Source: Annona cherimola (taxonomy: Eukaryota > Streptophyta > Magnoliopsida > Magnoliales > Annonaceae). From it: 64,000 nt of DNA. Shown here one piece after another: positions 40,801 through 46,800 of the stretch (positions are counted from its first letter, which is position 1; each line of letters starts with the position of its first letter). The position numbers and the translations under genes were made by a program. The notes under the pieces were generated by a model, which saw only the letters and a list, made by a program, of their open reading frames with translations, was not told the DNA's origin and ran no database searches. Location of the stretch: assembly GCA_030490835.1 (NCBI GenBank), contig CM059971.1:58638012-58702011 (forward strand). Reading direction: 5' to 3'.

Positions 40801-43800
40801 TGTCATTTGTGGATTGGCGTCAATCATTTTGGGATGAGCTCCTTGCATCTTGACCTCTATATTTCAGGAAAAAAATCTTTGAGATGGGGCAATGACCATC
40901 ATATGAGTGGCCCATCCCAAAAGAAATAACTTACTTTAGGTGTCTAGCCCATCATTTTCGAATTTTATGCCCCATGACTATTATTATGCAAAAAAATCCC
41001 TCACTCAGAAACTCGATTTGTAAATAGTTTATAAGTGAACCCTGTCAAGGACAGTTGTCAGGATATCTGGCTGAAGTTTAAACGATCAAATTTAATCCAT
41101 CTGTAATCAAAATTAAGTGGAGCATTATCTAATGGTATCATTACATGGTTTTGATCATGTCTAAGTTAGGCACAAAATCCAGTCAAAGTAGAGGATGAGG
41201 GTGTTTTTTCAAACAAGGTTTATAAACGGGGGCATTTTAGCTGATCAATAGTTATAGGATTGTCCCAAAATGATGGGGAGACAAATGCAGTATAGCCATT
41301 TATTTATTTTCCGGTAAAGGGTTGAGAATTGTTAAAAGTTAAAGATACCTATCTACATGTTATAATATGGAAAGGGAAGAAAATAGAGAGTCACTGTGAT
41401 GAATGCATTTCTATTTTCTGAAGGTTTTAACCATTTCTCCTGAAAATGAAAGCTGTGAAACCAACACCTCGCAAAATGATCTGATGTGTTGCTCGAAATA
41501 TCCTTTCCATTTCAGTTGTTTAACCTAGATGTTTTTTTGTGGTGTTATTGCAGTACTTTAACCAAATTCTGACTTCTGTACTTGAGGTCTTGGATGATGC
41601 TGATTCATCTGTCAGAGAACTTGCTTTGTCTTTGATAGCTGAAATGCTAAGCAATCAGGTAATATCTCTGCGAGGTTTCTTCTGAACACTCTTTCCCATG
41701 CTTATCCAAGAGCTACTTGTTTGTTCAACATTTGTTGTTTGGAAAATGCTAATAGTATTATTCCCCGTGCACTCTTCTTATTTTTCAGAAAGGTTTGATG
41801 GAGGATTCTGTTGTAATCATCATTGAAAAATTGCTTAATGCGACAGAAGATAATGCATCCAAGGTATTGAGATTTTCAAGAAATAGCATTTCCATAACTC
41901 ATATCTTGCATAGCTTATTATAACTACGATTTCTGTTTTCAGGTTTCGGAGGGAGCTGATCACTGTTTGAACATCATATTATCTCAATATGATGCATACA
42001 AATGCCTTGCTGTAAGTGCAATTCCTGTCATATACATTGCCTTTCTCAGAATTTCCTAGGTCATGTCTCAATTTATTTATTCCATTTTGCAGATTATTGT
42101 GCCATTATTGGTTAGTGAGGATGAAAAGACACTTGTTAGGTGCATCAACTGCTTGATGAAGGTGCTTATATGGGACCTTTCCATTTTAACTGACCCTAGG
42201 GTTAAATGAGCTGATTGAGTTATTTTTTATTTTCAATCTCTGGCTTGAACTTGAATTCAGTTAGTTATGCCAAGCTTGAGCTTTAGCCAAACCATGACTA
42301 ACCACCATTTTCGTTGTATCATATAATAAATGATTTATGAATTTACATTATATAATTCATTCACATGTGCGGGGATAATTATCAAGCCCTACTTGAGCGA
42401 GAGTAAATGAATCACATTGAAGCCTGGATTCAGCTTGCTTGCTTAATGAGCTTGTAGTAGTGGAGCCTCAGTTCCTCCCAGAATCTCAGGTTTTTTACCC
42501 TGAGCTAATGTGTTTTAGAGCCGACTCAAGCCAACTTGTGGTCCTTGCTTGCTACCCTTGTTAGGTTTCTTGGCACATATCCTTGGTAGATGTTTGCCAG
42601 ATTTTCAGACACATTTGTATTCCCTTGTGTAAGCACAAGTGTATCTTTTTTTCAAGGACTGTGTTTTTATTTAGAAAGGCACATTCTGATAGTCTATGCC
42701 AGTAAGGAAGATAATTCTTGGTCGTTGTTCTAATTAAGTGTCAAACTTGTACCATTCTGTTATCGGGATTTCATCTAACACATCCTTTTCCCATATATAT
42801 ATATATATATATATATAGGATTCTGTTCCGGTGCAACGTCACTGCACCGGAACAGCGGTGCAGTGGGTCCAAAATGGGTCCCACATGATCATGAAATCAT
42901 GATCTACTCCACCCATTGTATTTAGAATAATGTATTCTATTACCATACCAGTTTTCATCCCAATCAGATACTTTAAAGTTGTTATTTACATCAAACTATT
43001 TTATTACGTTGGATTTGTACCATTTTCAGATGGGGCTCATATACATATCTGATTGAGATGAAAATTGGTATGGTAATAGAATACATTATTCTAAATACAA
43101 TGGGTGGAGTATCATGATTTCATTATCACGTGGGCCCATTTTGGGGCCACTGCACGGCTGTTCCGGTGTAGCACAACTGCACCGGAACAGCAGTACATTT
43201 GATAAAAATATGGGCCCCACACATATTAGAATGCAATGAAACTTTATACAATCATTTATCCATATATAAATTTTATAGCAAATGGTTTACATGTTGAAAA
43301 AACCACTTTAAAGTTGTTATTTACATCAAACTATTTTATTACGTTGAATTTGTACCATTTTCAGAGGGGGCCCATATACATATCTGATGGGGATGAAAAT
43401 TGATATGGTAATAGAATATATTATTCTAAATACAATGGGTGGAGTAGATTATGATTTGATGATCATGTGGGGCCCATTTCAGCGATGCTGCACCTGAATA
43501 TTTCTGATATATATATATATATTGTGAAGGATTTCATCTAGCATGTCCTTCTTCCAGAATTTGTTGGGTTAAACATGATACTTTATATTCTTTCATTTAT
43601 AATAGCTTTTTAAGGATAAAAAATTGTACCATTTGATTCTGCATGTTGTATTTGTTTAAGATTGCTTGAAGGATATCATGTTGGATTATTGATATGCAAT
43701 TGAGAATCCTTTGCATGCCACTTGCAAATAGACGCTAAGGCTACTGATGCTTACAGGAGTTTCAAGAATTCTGGCTCCTGAGGTAACAGAAAATTTCCTT

Positions 43801-46800
43801 TCGTAAGTGTTCCAGAAGGGGTTGGCTTAAAATCAAATTGGGTATACTTTGACCTGACATTTTGAGGGTAGCATTAATCTGACACCAGATTTTATTCAGT
43901 TTATTGGGTAGCATCCAAGGCCCAGTCGGTTGGATTTCTGGAGAAGGGCTGTTGGTTATCTGTTAATTTATTTATTTTTTTCTTGTTTGATGGAAAACTT
44001 GATGTCCGAGTAATCAAAGGAAAGCCTAACTCAGCTTCTATAGGAATTAGAAAATTTTCACAGATGGGACATATCTACATTAGTATCGTATCTTACCGGA
44101 TGGTTAAAGAATGCTTAGATAAAATGATGGTACTGAGATACCTGAGGGCCGATGAAGCACATTGAACCTGCAGTGGTGAGGAAGACCAGGTCTAAACACT
44201 AATCATGCATGATTTTTAATTAAGTAAATATGGTACTTGATAAGTTGGAAGTGGAGCAGGATTGATGTCATAATTCCGATTAGATGACATTATTGAGAGT
44301 ATGACAATCTCAATAGTTATGATCCAATTTATTGCTGACATAAACAGAGGTGTTTGCATCATGCCTATTGAGGGTAGGAAATGTTTGGTAAATCTATCTG
44401 TTTACTTTGAGCCTAGTTTTTGAATTGTGACGTTGCCTTTGGATTTTCTTTTCTTTTCTTTTCTTTTTTCTTTTTTCTTTTTTTATGTTTCTTTTTTTTG
44501 AAAAAAATATCTTTGGATTTTCAAGTTGGTCTGTTTGGATGGCTGGAATTTTAATGAGAACGTTATGCTGAATTGATTATGAGGTGATGGCAATGTCCTT
44601 TTGCTAAAGTATTGCTAAACAAAGATCAATGGCAGACTGATACTTTGAATTGTCATCATAGCATGACCTATATCTGCCGAGTACTAGATGGGCTGGTTAC
44701 TCAGGAGGTCATTTTTCTTGATTAATGTGATTCACTATTGAAATCAAACTTTAAAATTTGACTGAAGGGCCAGTGATGCACCATGATGCGAAATGATAGA
44801 TTTGTGTTATTCTGGAAGCAGAGGTCTGTGATGGAAGGAGAATGGATGATTTGGGCCTCAAAATTTTATGAGAATGTTATGGAGGTGGAAAAACATTAGA
44901 CTACACAACCGATAACTAGATCCAGGCCCGGTAAACTACCTGCAACAAAGAAAAGGGAAGCTTTTTTTCTTCAGTGTATATCCCCATTGATAGCTTGAAT
45001 TTTTTTTTTTTTTTTCTTCTGATTGTAACTGGGATCTTGAATTGGTTTAAGTCAAACTAATTGTTGTGAGATCCTCCCTTTTTGGTTTTCGTTGATTGGG
45101 AATGTTATTCCCTTGTTGTTCTTTGTTATGGGTTACCTATCAATTGAATTGACGAATTTTGTTAATACGTTTATTGCAAGCACATTATGCAATTAGAATA
45201 GTCATGTGAAATAAGCATGTACAATGTGAATGTGCAGCCATACCCTTGTCAAACTTACATGTTCTAAAAGAGAGCTCTGATTTGGCTTGGTAGGCTTGAA
45301 AAGATAAAAGGTTAGAATAAAACCTGCAAAAATTCAACTTAGAATTCCTGGAAAATCTTGGCCCTGCCAGCTATTATTGACAAATATTTAACAACATTCC
45401 ATTTTCATGCTGACAAATGTTAATTTCAGATATCCTCCAAATCTTTCCCAGCACGAGTGTATGTTATGCCAAAGTCTTATCTTTCTGGTCATCCCCCCTT
45501 ATTCCTGATAGGATCTAAAACCCACTAGCACTTGTGCTTCTTATTATCGTTAAAATCTTTGTGGATAGTGAGGATCAGAATGATGCAACTCAAACTGTCT
45601 CTTGCCATTTTAGATATGAAACATTTAGTAAGCAATTCAATGGCATTGCTTCGTTGAACAAACTGAATGCTCAAAATTCGCATGTCATGCTGTAAGCATT
45701 CATTATATTTAAAGAATATATTTAAAAACCCAACTCAAGAAGGATCTATGATTTCTCTGTTATTATGAATGACTGCATCTTCATTGAATTTCTTTGTATG
45801 GTGCTACATGGCCTCTGTTGAACCATTGATAAATCTACTAGGATCTATCAGCAATCAAACGTTGATATTTAAGGGAATATTTTTTCTTAAATGCATTTTA
45901 CTTAATTTATTCTAAATTTTTTTGAAATTTTAAGGTAAATTTAAAATTTTTTAAAAAGTATGTTTAAGGTAAATTTCAAAATTTTTGAAAATATTAAAAA
46001 TTTAATCTTTCCCATAAAGTTCTCAATTAAAAACCATATTATCTCTAATTTTCGTAGGACCATTGATGTGTCCTGAATCATCATTCAAGCAAATACAAAA
46101 TTCCAAAATTTTTGAAAATATTAGAATATTTAATCTTTCCCATAACGTTCTCTGGTAAAACCATATTATCTCTAATTTTCCTTCAACCATTGATGTGTCT
46201 GAAATTTCAGTCAAGCAAATACAACTTTAAACAAAATAGCAGATGAAATTAATGCCTTTAAATCTAGGATGACACAGATACAGCATTATTTTGGGTGAGA
46301 TGGTACTCAAATGGAGGATGTACGATTGAGAAGCAAAGAAGCAATCAATAGATCAACAATTCTTCTACAGTTCCACCCATCCTATGGAATTACAAAACTC
46401 TTCAAATATTTGAAATTTGTATACAAATCCAATAAAAACATTGTTTTCTGTTAAGATATTTATCAGCCAACTATCAGAAAGATATATTGATAAAGTGGAC
46501 ATCAATAAAAACATTGTTTTCTGGTAAGATAATTATCAGCCAGCTATCAAAAAGATATATTGATAAAGTGGACATTGGTCTGAACATATGATGAACCAAT
46601 TGCCTGCTTGATCCACCACTAGGCATTAGTATTTTTGACTATTTTTCTTTTTCACCATTCGATGTTTTCTTGAAGGAAATAAGCAATGTGTTTTTGGCAG
46701 CCTAGCAACATATATCTGCATTTCTGTTAGGGAATCATTTTGGTGTACTCACATTGAGCCCTGTGTCTTTTTAGCTTGTGGGGCGGCTTTCACAAGAGCA

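Larger units (their letters stand above)
35726..41553 (+). other. CLASP intron 15
   Basis: 5,828 bp with purine-rich degenerate repeats (36255-36590), a 35-40 bp tandem array (38540-38715), a Ty3-gypsy gag relic (38712-39490) and a foldback MITE (39975-40324). 40325-41553 shows nothing recognisable. Confidence 0.8.
42162..46774 (+). other. CLASP intron 19
   Basis: 4,613 bp with a foldback element inside a (TA)n run (42790-43520), a pyrimidine run (44449-44500) and two tandem duplications (45975-46222, 46430-46575). 43530-45970 shows no gene. Confidence 0.75.
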
